DNA of 64,000 nucleotides from Sphingobium fuliginis (GCF_004152845.1 NZ_SEON01000006.1:286848-350847); one strand, 5' to 3'; numbered from the stretch's first letter, positions 34,765 through 42,610 are shown. Translations and numbers: made by a program. Notes: generated by a model not told the origin, from the sequence alone.

Positions 34765-35313
34765 ATGAGCGAATATATCCCCAGCACCCAGCTTCGCGCC
34801 GGAAGTTCGACCACCGCCGCCGATTTCATCGCGGGGGTCGACAGCACGCTCAGCATCGAGAGCCTCGTCACCCGCTTCAGCCAGGCCCTGGGCCTTCAGG
34901 CGGCGAGCCATGCCTGCTATGCTGTCGGCGATGGGGAGCGGCGCTTCCTGTTCGGTGAGACCGGCTGGTGCGGGCCGATCGCACAGCCGGAGGTCCTGCC
35001 GCAGATCTGCTTTCCGATCACCGGCTGGGACGAACGGCAATATGAGGTGGAAATCCGCCTGCTGAGCATGCTGGAAAGCCCGGAGGAACGCGCGAACCTG
35101 CACGCCATGGCGACGCTCTACCTGTGCCGGGGCATCGCCCTGCTCGACGCGCGCGACGATCTGGCCGCTTCCGCCCTGACCGAGACCGAGCTGTTCTGCC
35201 TCGACCAGCGGCAGGCCGGGTGGTGCGACCTCGACATTGCCGAAGCGCTCGACCGCTCCGTCCAGGCGGTGAAGGTGCATGTCCAGCGCGCCCGGCAGAA
35301 GCAGGCCGCCTGA
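34765..35313 (+). CDS. LuxR-family regulator with a reduced, atypical sensor domain
   Basis: A 182-residue protein upstream of a luxI-type gene. The C-terminal part ALTETELFCLDQRQAGWCDL followed by DIAEALDRSVQAVKVHVQRA is a LuxR-type helix-turn-helix (conserved E after LT, G before the second helix, V-x-x-H-V recognition helix). The N-terminal about 125 residues are shorter than the usual 160-170 residue autoinducer-binding domain, and the W-x3-Y...D-P...W pocket residues of LuxR/TraR cannot be found. It may bind a different ligand, or none. GAGGAA precedes the ATG. It is separated by 118 bp, with a dyad, from the synthase gene. Confidence 0.75.
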   Translation: MSEYIPSTQLRAGSSTTAADFIAGVDSTLSIESLVTRFSQALGLQAASHACYAVGDGERRFLFGETGWCGPIAQPEVLPQICFPITGWDERQYEVEIRLLSMLESPEERANLHAMATLYLCRGIALLDARDDLAASALTETELFCLDQRQAGWCDLDIAEALDRSVQAVKVHVQRARQKQAA

Positions 35314-35380
35314 ACCCCCTTTATCGACCGGATTTTTGCGGGGAACATGGATTGCACCCTGCAACTTTCCGATGACCTCC

Positions 35381-35400
35381 CCTGTATAATATGTTACAGG
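35381..35400. promoter_or_regulatory. lux-box-like dyad overlapping a -10 element before the luxI gene
   Basis: CCTGTATAATATGTTACAGG: perfect half-sites CCTGTA and TACAGG, the same hexamers as in the Vibrio lux box, separated by eight bases instead of six. TATAAT (35385-35390) lies inside and could be the -10 box of the luxI promoter. The dyad ends 31 bp before the TTG start. A regulator bound here would cover the -10 region, so repression is as likely as activation. Confidence 0.55.
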
Positions 35401-35431
35401 CGCTGCCGCTGCATGCGGGGGACGAACGGAT

Positions 35432-36223
35432 TTGATTCATCTGATTTCGAAGAACAATTCCGCACTGTACCAGGACGAGATCAGAGATTTGCACCAGGCC
35501 CGCGCGGAGGTGTTCGTCAACCAGCTCGGCTGGGATCTCAGGGTCGAGGACGGATTGGAATATGACGAATATGATGATGCGCGCGCGAGCAACATCATAG
35601 GCTTTTCGACCGAGAACCGGGTCGTCATGGGGCTGCGTTTCCGCCCCACCGACGACTGTTCCATGCTGCTCGATCATTTTTCGCATGTCCTGCCCGCCGG
35701 CATCCGCCCCATCGACGACGGGCGCACCTGGGAACTGAGCCGCGGATTCTGCATTGAGCGGGGCATGCGCCGCCACAATCTGCGACGGAAGGCCGCGTGC
35801 ATGATCGCGCCGCTGGAACTGGCCTATGAGGCCGGGATCGACCGTTGCGTGGGCTTCACCGATGTCCGCATGCTCAGCTTCTGCTACGGCGTCGGCTGGA
35901 AGCTGACCCTGCTCGGTTCCGCCATGGACTACGGCCAGGGGGAGGCCGTCGCCTATGAGGTGGAGGTGTCGCAGGCCGCGCTCGACGAGATGCGCCAGAT
36001 GTGGGGCCTGCCCCGGCCTTCGCACATCACCATCGACCAGCTTCTTCCGGAGGAGGAGAATGTGCACGTCGCGGCGGCCCGGCTGGCGCGCGAGCATCCG
36101 GAACTGCAGAAGATCGCCGCCCAGCCGGAGATCGGTTCCGTCACACACCCGTCCGCCACGACCGGGGCGGACGTCTATTATGGCAGATTCGGGGCGACCC
36201 GTTCGGCTTCAGGGGGACATTGA
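35432..36223 (+). CDS. LuxI-family acyl-homoserine-lactone synthase with C-terminal extension
   Basis: A 263-residue autoinducer synthase. The invariant residues fall at the same numbers as in LuxI/EsaI/LasI: R24, F28, W34 (RAEVFVNQLGW), E43, D45 and D48 (EYDEYD), R69, and E101-L-S-R104 (WELSR). The family joins the acyl chain of an acyl-ACP to S-adenosylmethionine and releases homoserine lactone. Normal length is about 200; roughly 60 extra residues follow WGLPRPSHIT. The start is TTG, since an in-frame TAA lies upstream and no ATG fits. Its stop overlaps the start of a private ACP gene (TGATG), so the acyl donor is probably that ACP. Confidence 0.85.
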   Translation: MIHLISKNNSALYQDEIRDLHQARAEVFVNQLGWDLRVEDGLEYDEYDDARASNIIGFSTENRVVMGLRFRPTDDCSMLLDHFSHVLPAGIRPIDDGRTWELSRGFCIERGMRRHNLRRKAACMIAPLELAYEAGIDRCVGFTDVRMLSFCYGVGWKLTLLGSAMDYGQGEAVAYEVEVSQAALDEMRQMWGLPRPSHITIDQLLPEEENVHVAAARLAREHPELQKIAAQPEIGSVTHPSATTGADVYYGRFGATRSASGGH

Positions 36224-36525
36224 TGAATTCCGACCTTATTCGACAGGCATCGGCAGAGGAAATCGAAAGCTGGATCATTGCCCGCATCGCTGAAATCGTG
36301 AATGTGGCGCCCGCCGCCGTCTCTCCCGATGCGCCGTTCGACAGTTTCGGGATCGATTCCGCCAAGGCGATCTCGCTGATGGTGGAGCTGGAGAACTGGC
36401 TGAACCTGCCCGACGAACTGCCGCTGGAACTGTTGTTCGAGGCGGAGGCGATCCGCGACGCGGCGACGGGCATCGCCGCGGCGGTCAGCGACATGGCGGC
36501 GCAGCAGGGCGGCGTCCGGCCATGA
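36223..36525 (+). CDS. Dedicated acyl carrier protein
   Basis: A 100-residue ACP. The phosphopantetheine serine is S46 in FDSFGIDSAKAISLMVELEN; D-S-A replaces the D-S-L of AcpP, as is usual for carrier proteins paired with fatty acyl-AMP ligases or polyketide systems. Helix I is ESWIIARIAEIVNVAPAAVS. A C-terminal Ala-rich helix extends beyond the 78-residue core. It would carry the acyl chain between the fatty acyl-AMP ligase, the methyltransferase and the LuxI protein encoded around it. Start overlaps the luxI stop; its stop overlaps the methyltransferase start (ATGA). Confidence 0.88.
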   Translation: MNSDLIRQASAEEIESWIIARIAEIVNVAPAAVSPDAPFDSFGIDSAKAISLMVELENWLNLPDELPLELLFEAEAIRDAATGIAAAVSDMAAQQGGVRP

Positions 36526-37388
36526 TCCAGGACGAACAGATCGAATTTGGCGGATCGGCCGCCGCCATCCGCCACCATTATGATGTCGGCAACGACTTCT
36601 ATTCGGCGTGGCTCGACCCCAGCATGACCTATTCCAGCGCGATGTGGGACGGCCTGCCCAAGGACGCCCCGCTGGAGGAGGCGCAGCAGCGCAAGCTCGA
36701 CTATCATGCGGAATCGGTCGGCGCCGGCGAGGGCATGCGCATATTGGACGTCGGTTGCGGCTGGGGCGGCATGATGCGCAACCTGCGGCGCAGGCATGGC
36801 GCCGCCGAATGCGTCGGCCTGACGCTGAGCGAGGAACAGCTCGCCTATATCGAGCAATCGGGCGATCCCGGCATCGGCGCGGTCCTTTCCAACTGGCACG
36901 ACTATCGTCCCGACAGGCCGTTCGACGCGATCATCTCCGTCGGCGCGTTCGAGCATTTCGCCCATCCGCAGCAGAGCGTGGACGAGCGCCGCGGCGTGTA
37001 CCGCGAATTCTTCCAGGCCTGCCGCGACTGGATGGAAGGGAAGGGCCGTCTGTCGCTCCAGACCATCGCCTATGGCAGGATGTCGCCGGAGGACGCCAAT
37101 CCCTTCATTGCGAACGAGATCTTCCCGGCGGCGGAACTGCCGACGCTGGAGGACATCGTGGTCGCCTGCAAGGGTCTGTTCCGCGTCGAGCGGCTGCGCG
37201 ACGACGGGCTGGACTATGCGCGCACCTGCGAGATGTGGAGCAACCGGCTGCGCGGCGCGGTCCGCAGCGGGGTGGTCGATCCGGCCATCCATCCGGTCGA
37301 GAAATATTCCCGTTATCTGCGCATGTCGGCCGCCGGTTTCCGCATGCGGAAGATCGGCCTGCTCCGGATAGCCTTCGCGACGGAATGA
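36522..37388 (+). CDS. Cyclopropane-fatty-acid-synthase-like SAM methyltransferase
   Basis: A 288-residue class I methyltransferase of the CFA/mycolic-acid-cyclopropanase family. IRHHYDVGNDFYSAWLDPSM and TYSSAMW are the signature start, ILDVGCGWGGMM binds SAM, GLTLSEEQL and SVGAFEHF (E144) follow. In E. coli Cfa a bicarbonate ion is held by C139, E239, H266 and Y317; here C79, E144 and a C-terminal tyrosine are present but the histidine of LHTIG reads LQTIA (Q180). Length matches mycobacterial MmaA/CmaA (about 290) rather than Cfa (382), which lacks nothing but an N-terminal domain. It probably methylates or cyclopropanates a chain held on the neighbouring ACP. Confidence 0.82.
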   Translation: MIQDEQIEFGGSAAAIRHHYDVGNDFYSAWLDPSMTYSSAMWDGLPKDAPLEEAQQRKLDYHAESVGAGEGMRILDVGCGWGGMMRNLRRRHGAAECVGLTLSEEQLAYIEQSGDPGIGAVLSNWHDYRPDRPFDAIISVGAFEHFAHPQQSVDERRGVYREFFQACRDWMEGKGRLSLQTIAYGRMSPEDANPFIANEIFPAAELPTLEDIVVACKGLFRVERLRDDGLDYARTCEMWSNRLRGAVRSGVVDPAIHPVEKYSRYLRMSAAGFRMRKIGLLRIAFATE

Positions 37389-37505
37389 CCGGAATATCCC
37401 GGTCACCGGGCGGAATCGCCTGGCGACCGGGACCATGCGGCATCAAAGGACTGGGCGTTTTCGCTCCATGTGAAAAGGCTCCAAAGCATCGGGTTCGCAA
37501 AAAAG

Positions 37506-39302
37506 ATGCAGATAGACTTCAGCCGGTCGATCGTCGACATCGTACTGGACCATGGGAACAGCGTCCCGGACCGGCCGGCGCTGATATTCGACCAGGGCGA
37601 TGGTTCGCAGAGCAGCCTGACCTATGCGCAGGTGGCGGCGCAGGTCGGGCAGCTTGCCGGCGCCATGGCGGCACGGGGGTTGGCGGCGGGGGGGTTGGCG
37701 GCGGGGGGGCCGGCCGGTCCCCGGATCGCCCTCCTCTTCTCGGCGGGGACCGACTTCGCGCTCGCGCTGCTTGCCTGCCTCGCGGTCGGCGGCGTCGCCA
37801 TTCCGCTCGCCCCGGTCGGCCGGCGCAAGGCGCGGCTTCGGAATATCCTGAACATGCTGGACGACATCCGGCCCGACTGCATCCTGCTGGACGACGGCAT
37901 GGCCGGCCTGTTCGGGGAGGAACTGTCCGCCGCCCTGTCCGCCGGCCCGGTGCGCTATCTGGAATTTGCCGCGCTCGCGGCGGAATCGCACGCCTTCTCG
38001 CCGCTGGCGCTCGCGCCGGACCGGCTCGCCGTGCTCCAGTTCACCTCCGGCACCACGTCGAACCCGAAGGGGGTGATGATCAGCCATGGCAACATCATCG
38101 CCAATGAGACGATGATCCGCGCCGCCTTCGGCCACGACCGGGATTCCCATTTCGTCGGCTGGGTGCCGCATTATCACGATCAGGGGCTGTTCGGGAACAT
38201 CCTGCAACCGCTGTTCCTGGGCTCGACCTGCGTGATCACCTCGCCCGCCGCGTTCATCAACAGGCCAATGTCCTGGCTGCAACTCATTTCCCGTTATCGC
38301 GCGCATACCAGCGGCGGGCCCAATTTCGGCTACGACCTCTGCGTCGACCATGCCACGCGGCGGGGCATGCCGGACGGTCTCGACCTGTCGGGCTGGCGCG
38401 TCGCGTTCAACGGGGCGGAGCGGGTGCGGCCCGCCACGCTCGACCGCTTTGCCGAATGCTTTGCCGATGCCGGTTTCGACAGGCGCGCCTTCCTGCCCTG
38501 CTATGGACTGGCTGAATCCACCCTCGTGACCATCGCGGTTCCGCCCCGGAGCGACCCCATCGTCAAGAGCTACGACAGCCGCGCTCTCGCGGCAGGTCGG
38601 GCGGTGGAGAGCGCCGGCGGGGACGCCGTGCTGGACCTCGCCTGCTGCGGCCCCGCCATGGCCGGGGCGGAGGCGCGGATCGTCGATCCCGAAACCGGCG
38701 AGGCGCTGCCCGATGGCGCGGTGGGCGAAATCTGGCTGCGCGGCCCGCACATCACCGCCGGCTATATCGACAATCCCGCCGCGACGGAGGCGAGCTTCGG
38801 CCGGCTGGACGAAGGCGGGCCGTTCCTGCGCACCGGCGATCTCGGCTTTTCCACGGCCGACGGATTTTTCATCGTCAGCCGCCTCAAGGACCTGATCATC
38901 GTCCGGGGCCGCAACCATGCGCCCAGCGATGTCGAACAGATCTGGTCGGAACTTTCCGGCACGGTGGGACAGGCAAGCGCCGCCGCCGTGGAGATCGAGA
39001 TGGGCGATGCGCAGCATATCGTCCTGATCGCGGAGATGAAGCGCGACGACGCCCGGTCCCTGTCGGACGAGAAACTCCAGGACCTTGCCGCCCGGCTGCG
39101 CGCCACGGCCATGGAGCGGCTGGAACTGGCCATCACCGATCTGGTGATGGTGCCCGCCAGCGCGATCCCCCGCACGACCAGCGGCAAGGTGCAGCGCAAG
39201 CAGGCCGGCAGGATGCTGATGGACGGGGAATTGACGGTGCTGGGCATGGCGGGACCGCTGGCGCAGGCGTTCGCGCCGTCCGGGCAAAGGGCATCCGCCT
39301 GA
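37506..39302 (+). CDS. Fatty acyl-AMP ligase (FAAL)
   Basis: A 598-residue ANL-superfamily adenylating enzyme. VLQFTSGTTSNPKGVMISHG is the P-loop, and WVPHYHDQGLFGNILQPLFL, FINRPMSWLQLISRYRAHTS and SGGPNFGYDLC are features of FAALs rather than acyl-CoA ligases; GYIDNPAAT, LRTGDLG and TTSGKVQRKQ complete the core motifs. FAALs make acyl-adenylates and pass the acyl group to an ACP instead of CoA. Start ATG 37506 lacks a clear ribosome site; GTG 37470 is an alternative. A 117-bp gap with small hairpins separates it from the methyltransferase. A 15-bp repeat with G7 runs lies in codons 59-68. Confidence 0.9.
   Translation: MQIDFSRSIVDIVLDHGNSVPDRPALIFDQGDGSQSSLTYAQVAAQVGQLAGAMAARGLAAGGLAAGGPAGPRIALLFSAGTDFALALLACLAVGGVAIPLAPVGRRKARLRNILNMLDDIRPDCILLDDGMAGLFGEELSAALSAGPVRYLEFAALAAESHAFSPLALAPDRLAVLQFTSGTTSNPKGVMISHGNIIANETMIRAAFGHDRDSHFVGWVPHYHDQGLFGNILQPLFLGSTCVITSPAAFINRPMSWLQLISRYRAHTSGGPNFGYDLCVDHATRRGMPDGLDLSGWRVAFNGAERVRPATLDRFAECFADAGFDRRAFLPCYGLAESTLVTIAVPPRSDPIVKSYDSRALAAGRAVESAGGDAVLDLACCGPAMAGAEARIVDPETGEALPDGAVGEIWLRGPHITAGYIDNPAATEASFGRLDEGGPFLRTGDLGFSTADGFFIVSRLKDLIIVRGRNHAPSDVEQIWSELSGTVGQASAAAVEIEMGDAQHIVLIAEMKRDDARSLSDEKLQDLAARLRATAMERLELAITDLVMVPASAIPRTTSGKVQRKQAGRMLMDGELTVLGMAGPLAQAFAPSGQRASA
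37680..37709 (+). repeat. Tandem 15-bp repeat with two G7 tracts inside the FAAL gene
   Basis: TTGGCGGCGGGGGGG occurs twice in a row (37680-37694, 37695-37709), coding for GLAAG twice. Each copy ends in seven G. Loss or gain of one G shifts the frame; loss of one unit keeps it. Confidence 0.8.
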
Positions 39303-39594
39303 GTTCGTCCTGACAGGGTGGAACGCGGTTCGACCCGACAGGCGAAACCCTGAGGGCCGGGATCGGCCGGCGTCCGCCCGACCGTCTCCCACATCGGCAT
39401 CCGCGCGAAGGCGCGACCTGCGCCCGATTGAACGCGGCGCTCTGGCTGACGGTCGGCACAGCCGAAGGTCGTCGCGGCGATGGCTGCGCCGTTCGCCCGC
39501 GCCAGGTCCGACTCGTTCCTTGATGCCCTGGCCCCGGAAGCGTAAATTGCATGCCGGTCGGGGGCGTGGCCGCCGAAGCGGAGAGGATGGACCG

Positions 39595-40194
39595 ATGATT
39601 CGCCTGTCATTGCCGATGCGCTCTGCCATCCCCCTGCTGCTGGCGGCGAGCGCGGGTCCCGCCCTTGCCCAATCGACGATCCTTCCCGAAGGCATGGCCA
39701 TCCAACTGGAAACCCGACAGGAGATTTCCTCCAAATCCGCCCGCGTCGGCGACAGGATCGAACTGGCCGTGGCCAAGCCGGTGACGATCGGCGGCGTGAC
39801 GCTCATCCCCGCCGGCAGCCCGGCGGTGGGGGAAGTGAGCCGCGTCAGGGACAATGGCCTGCTCGGCCGATCGGGCAAGCTCGACATCAAGGTCAGCACG
39901 GTCAGGGCGGGCGGGATGGACGTGCCGGTGCGCGGCCAGCGCAATTCCCAGGGCAAGTCCGGCACCCTGGGCGCGGTGGGCGCGGGCATCGTCTTCCTGC
40001 CGCTGGCGGTGATCGTCCGCGGAAAGGACGTCAAGCTGCCCGCCGGCACGCTGTTCGAGGTCTATGTCGACAAGGAGGTTTCCCTGGGATCGGGCGTGGC
40101 TCCGGGCGGCCCGGCCGCCGCCACTCCGGCCGAAAGCCGCGACATGCCCGGCAGCATAAGGACCGTCGATCCCAATCAGGCGCTGGGTTCCTGA
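39595..40194 (+). CDS. Exported protein of unknown function, conserved type
   Basis: A 199-residue protein with a Sec signal peptide (LSLPMRSAIPLLLAASAGPA then LAQ) and a mature part of beta strands: LPEGMAIQLETRQEISSKSA-RVGDRIELAVAKPV, then IPAGSPAVGEVSRVRDNGLL-GRSGKLDIKV. This 'GDRIELAV...IPAGSPAVGEV' plan recurs in small periplasmic proteins with an OB- or SAF-like beta fold. A mid-protein hydrophobic stretch (GTLGAVGAGIVFLPLAVIVR) could be a membrane helix. AGAGG lies eight bases before the ATG. About 290 bp without a gene separate it from the FAAL gene, so a shared role is uncertain. It converges with lysR, 18 bp apart. Confidence 0.7.
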   Translation: MIRLSLPMRSAIPLLLAASAGPALAQSTILPEGMAIQLETRQEISSKSARVGDRIELAVAKPVTIGGVTLIPAGSPAVGEVSRVRDNGLLGRSGKLDIKVSTVRAGGMDVPVRGQRNSQGKSGTLGAVGAGIVFLPLAVIVRGKDVKLPAGTLFEVYVDKEVSLGSGVAPGGPAAATPAESRDMPGSIRTVDPNQALGS

Positions 40195-40212
40195 AGCCCG
40201 TCTCGGCAGCGG

Positions 40213-41115
40213 TCAGCCCTCGCCCTCCGGCCCCAGCCGCAGCGCGCTCGCCTGCTCGAAAATGGCGGCGATCACCGGATCATTGTCCGAAATACGCCTG
40301 GCCACATGGAACTCGATGGGCGACAGGGCCGGCATGCCCTCCAGTTTCACGAGGGCTCCGCTCATCAGGTCGGCACGGGCCATGGGTTCCGGGAAGATGC
40401 CGATCCCGCCACCCGCCTTGGCGATGTCGATCATCATCCGCGCATTGTTGCACAGGTTCAGCGATTTACGGGCGATCTGCGAAGCGGCGATCGCGTCGCG
40501 CATCCGCCCATAGATCGGGGAATGGCTGGCCAGCGACCAGATCGGAATGGTGCGGTCCGCCGCATCGCCGTGGAATGACGCGGCAATGGCGGGACTGGCG
40601 AGCCAGACCAGGCTCACCCCGCCGATGGGACGCGACTGGAGCGCCGGATGCGCGATGGGCCCGGCCGCGAAGGAAATATCGGCGCGCCCGACCAGCAATT
40701 GCTGGATCAGGTTGGCGGTCAGGTCGATTTCCAGTTCCAGGCTGACATGCGGCATTGCCCCCTTCAATTGCGACACGAAGTCCGGAAGGCAGCTTGCCGC
40801 GGCGATTTCGCCTGCGCCGATGCGGACCACGCCGCTCGCTTCCGCCAATCCGCCGCAGCGCAGCAGCATGCTCTGCAGATCGCTCCAGAGAGGCCCGCAA
40901 TCGCGCACCAGTTGCCGCCCGGCGGGGGTGAAGGACATGGTCCGGCCTTCGCGGCGGAACAGGCGGGCGCCCAGATGGCTCTCCAGTTCCCTTACCCGCG
41001 CCGAAATTGCCGGCTGGGTGGTGTTCAACCGCTCCGCCGCCGCAGCGAATGTGCCGAGCCGGTCGATCCAGAGCAGGGTTTCCAGATGGAAGAGGCCGAT
41101 GCGATTAGTAGACAT
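40213..41115 (-). CDS. LysR-type transcriptional regulator
   Basis: A 300-residue LTTR. The N-terminal winged helix reads FHLETLLWIDRLGTFAAAAE then RLNTTQPAISARVRELESHL, the standard recognition helix, followed by GARLFRREGRTMSFTPAGRQ. The C-terminal part is a periplasmic-binding-protein-like effector domain. It is divergent from scoAB, 78 bp apart, and that gap carries a T-N11-A dyad at 41141-41155, so it most likely controls the CoA-transferase genes in response to a keto acid or related metabolite. Confidence 0.9.
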   Translation of the reverse strand: MSTNRIGLFHLETLLWIDRLGTFAAAAERLNTTQPAISARVRELESHLGARLFRREGRTMSFTPAGRQLVRDCGPLWSDLQSMLLRCGGLAEASGVVRIGAGEIAAASCLPDFVSQLKGAMPHVSLELEIDLTANLIQQLLVGRADISFAAGPIAHPALQSRPIGGVSLVWLASPAIAASFHGDAADRTIPIWSLASHSPIYGRMRDAIAASQIARKSLNLCNNARMMIDIAKAGGGIGIFPEPMARADLMSGALVKLEGMPALSPIEFHVARRISDNDPVIAAIFEQASALRLGPEGEG

Positions 41116-41140
41116 GGCTTTTGGCTAAAGCAAAAAACAA

Positions 41141-41155
41141 ATCATTAGAAATGAT
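41141..41155. promoter_or_regulatory. LysR-type binding site between lysR and scoA
   Basis: ATCATTAGAAATGAT has perfect 6-bp arms around AGA and satisfies T-N11-A (T at 41142, A at 41154), the classical LysR box. It lies 26 bp from the regulator start and 39 bp from the scoA start. Confidence 0.6.
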
Positions 41156-41193
41156 AGTTGGCCTCCGCCAGAATGGCGATCCGAAGGAGAGGC

Positions 41194-41910
41194 ATGCTTA
41201 TGGTCAAAAAGCTTTATTCGGATGCGGCGAGTGCGTTGGAGGGTTTGCTGTTCGACGGCATGCATCTGTGCGCTGGCGGGTTCGGTCTGTGCGGGATACC
41301 CGAGCGGCTGATCGATGCGATCCGGGATTCGGGCGTCAGGGATCTGACCATCGCCTCCAACAATGCGGGGGTAGATGGCGAGGGGCTGGGCAAGCTGCTG
41401 CGCACGCGGCAGGTCAGGAAGATGATCTCCAGCTATGTGGGCGAGAACAAGGAGTTCGAGCGGCAATATCTGGCCGGGGAGCTGGAGGTGGAGTTCTGCC
41501 CGCAGGGCACGCTGGCCGAACGCTGCCGGGCGGGCGGCGCGGGCATTCCGGGCTTCTACACCAGGACGGGCGTCGGCACGGCGGTGGCCGAGGGCAAGGA
41601 AGTGAAGAGCTTCGACGGGCAGGATTACATATTGGAGCGCGGCATCTTCGCCGATGTGGCGGTCATCAAGGGCTGGAAGGCCGATGAGAGCGGCAACCTC
41701 ATCTTCCGCAAGACGGCGCGCAACTTCAACCAGCCCATGGCGACGGCGGCGAAGATCTGCGTCGCGGAAGTGGAGGAGGTGGTGCCCACCGGCAGCCTCG
41801 ACCCCGATGCGATCCATCTGCCCGGCATCTACGTCAAGCGCATGATCGTCGGAGCGCCTTACGACAAGAAAATCGAATTCCGCACCGTCCGCCAGAGGGA
41901 GGCCGCATAA
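41194..41910 (+). CDS. scoA: Succinyl-CoA:3-ketoacid CoA-transferase subunit A
   Basis: A 238-residue alpha subunit of SCOT, which moves CoA from succinyl-CoA to acetoacetate. [36 protein letters not shown] and [20 protein letters not shown] are specific for the ScoA/OXCT group and differ from PcaI (which has VCSFPRQ instead of [11 protein letters not shown]). [20 protein letters not shown] and [18 protein letters not shown] follow. AAGGAG precedes the ATG at 41194; ATG 41200 is a near alternative. Its stop overlaps the scoB start (TAATG), so the two subunits are made in equal amounts. Confidence 0.92.
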   Translation: MLMVKKLYSDAASALEGLLFDGMHLCAGGFGLCGIPERLIDAIRDSGVRDLTIASNNAGVDGEGLGKLLRTRQVRKMISSYVGENKEFERQYLAGELEVEFCPQGTLAERCRAGGAGIPGFYTRTGVGTAVAEGKEVKSFDGQDYILERGIFADVAVIKGWKADESGNLIFRKTARNFNQPMATAAKICVAEVEEVVPTGSLDPDAIHLPGIYVKRMIVGAPYDKKIEFRTVRQREAA

Positions 41911-42563
41911 TGCCCTGGACTCGTGACGAAATGGCCGCGCGGGCGGCGAAGGAATTGCAGGACGGTTTCTACGTGAACCTGGGCATCGGCATCCCGACGC
42001 TGGTGGCGAACCACATTCCCGATGGCGTGGAAGTGACGCTGCAGTCGGAGAACGGCATGCTGGGCATCGGCCCCTTCCCCTATGAGGGGGAGGAGGATGC
42101 CGACCTGATCAATGCGGGCAAGCAGACGATCAGCGAATTGCCGCAGAGCTGCTATTTTTCCAGCGCCGACAGCTTCGCGATGATCCGGGGCGGGCATATC
42201 GACCTGACCGTGCTGGGCGCGATGGAGGTTTCGGAACATGGCGACATCGCCAACTGGATGATCCCGGGCAAGATGATCAAGGGCATGGGCGGCGCGATGG
42301 ACCTGGTCGCGGGCGTCCAGAAGATCATCGTCGTCATGGAGCACACGTCCAAGGACGGCAGTCCCAAGTTCATCCCGGCCTGCACCCTGCCGCTGACCGG
42401 CAGGAATGTGGTCGACATGATCGTCACCGACCTCTGCGTGTTCCAGCGGCCCGACCATGACAGCCCGTTCCGCCTCATCGAATGCGCGCCGGGCGTGACA
42501 GCGGAGGAAGTCGCCGCCAAGACCAGTGCGCATTACACGGTGGACGTCGCTCAACCGGCCTGA
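41910..42563 (+). CDS. scoB: Succinyl-CoA:3-ketoacid CoA-transferase subunit B
   Basis: A 217-residue beta subunit. [20 protein letters not shown] and the catalytic glutamate in [20 protein letters not shown] are the SCOT signature, as are [20 protein letters not shown] and [19 protein letters not shown]. Together with ScoA it converts acetoacetate to acetoacetyl-CoA, which the thiolase encoded at 44681-45841 can cleave. A strong double-stemmed hairpin ends the transcript. Confidence 0.92.
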   Translation: MPWTRDEMAARAAKELQDGFYVNLGIGIPTLVANHIPDGVEVTLQSENGMLGIGPFPYEGEEDADLINAGKQTISELPQSCYFSSADSFAMIRGGHIDLTVLGAMEVSEHGDIANWMIPGKMIKGMGGAMDLVAGVQKIIVVMEHTSKDGSPKFIPACTLPLTGRNVVDMIVTDLCVFQRPDHDSPFRLIECAPGVTAEEVAAKTSAHYTVDVAQPA

Positions 42564-42610
42564 GGAAAGAGGGCGAGGCCCCTCCCGTCAATGGGCCTCG
42601 CCGCCTCAGG
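42559..42610 (+). terminator. Terminator after scoAB
   Basis: Outer arms CCTGAGG (42559-42565) / CCTCAGG (42604-42610) and inner arms GGCGAGGCCC (42572-42581) / GGGCCTCGCC (42593-42602) form a long stem that includes the scoB stop codon. Confidence 0.75.

Noticed and set aside
41194..42563. Reading the CoA-transferase as 3-oxoadipate CoA-transferase (PcaIJ)
   Set aside because: The [18 protein letters not shown] segment is that of ScoA; PcaI has a different stretch here, and no other beta-ketoadipate pathway gene is nearby.
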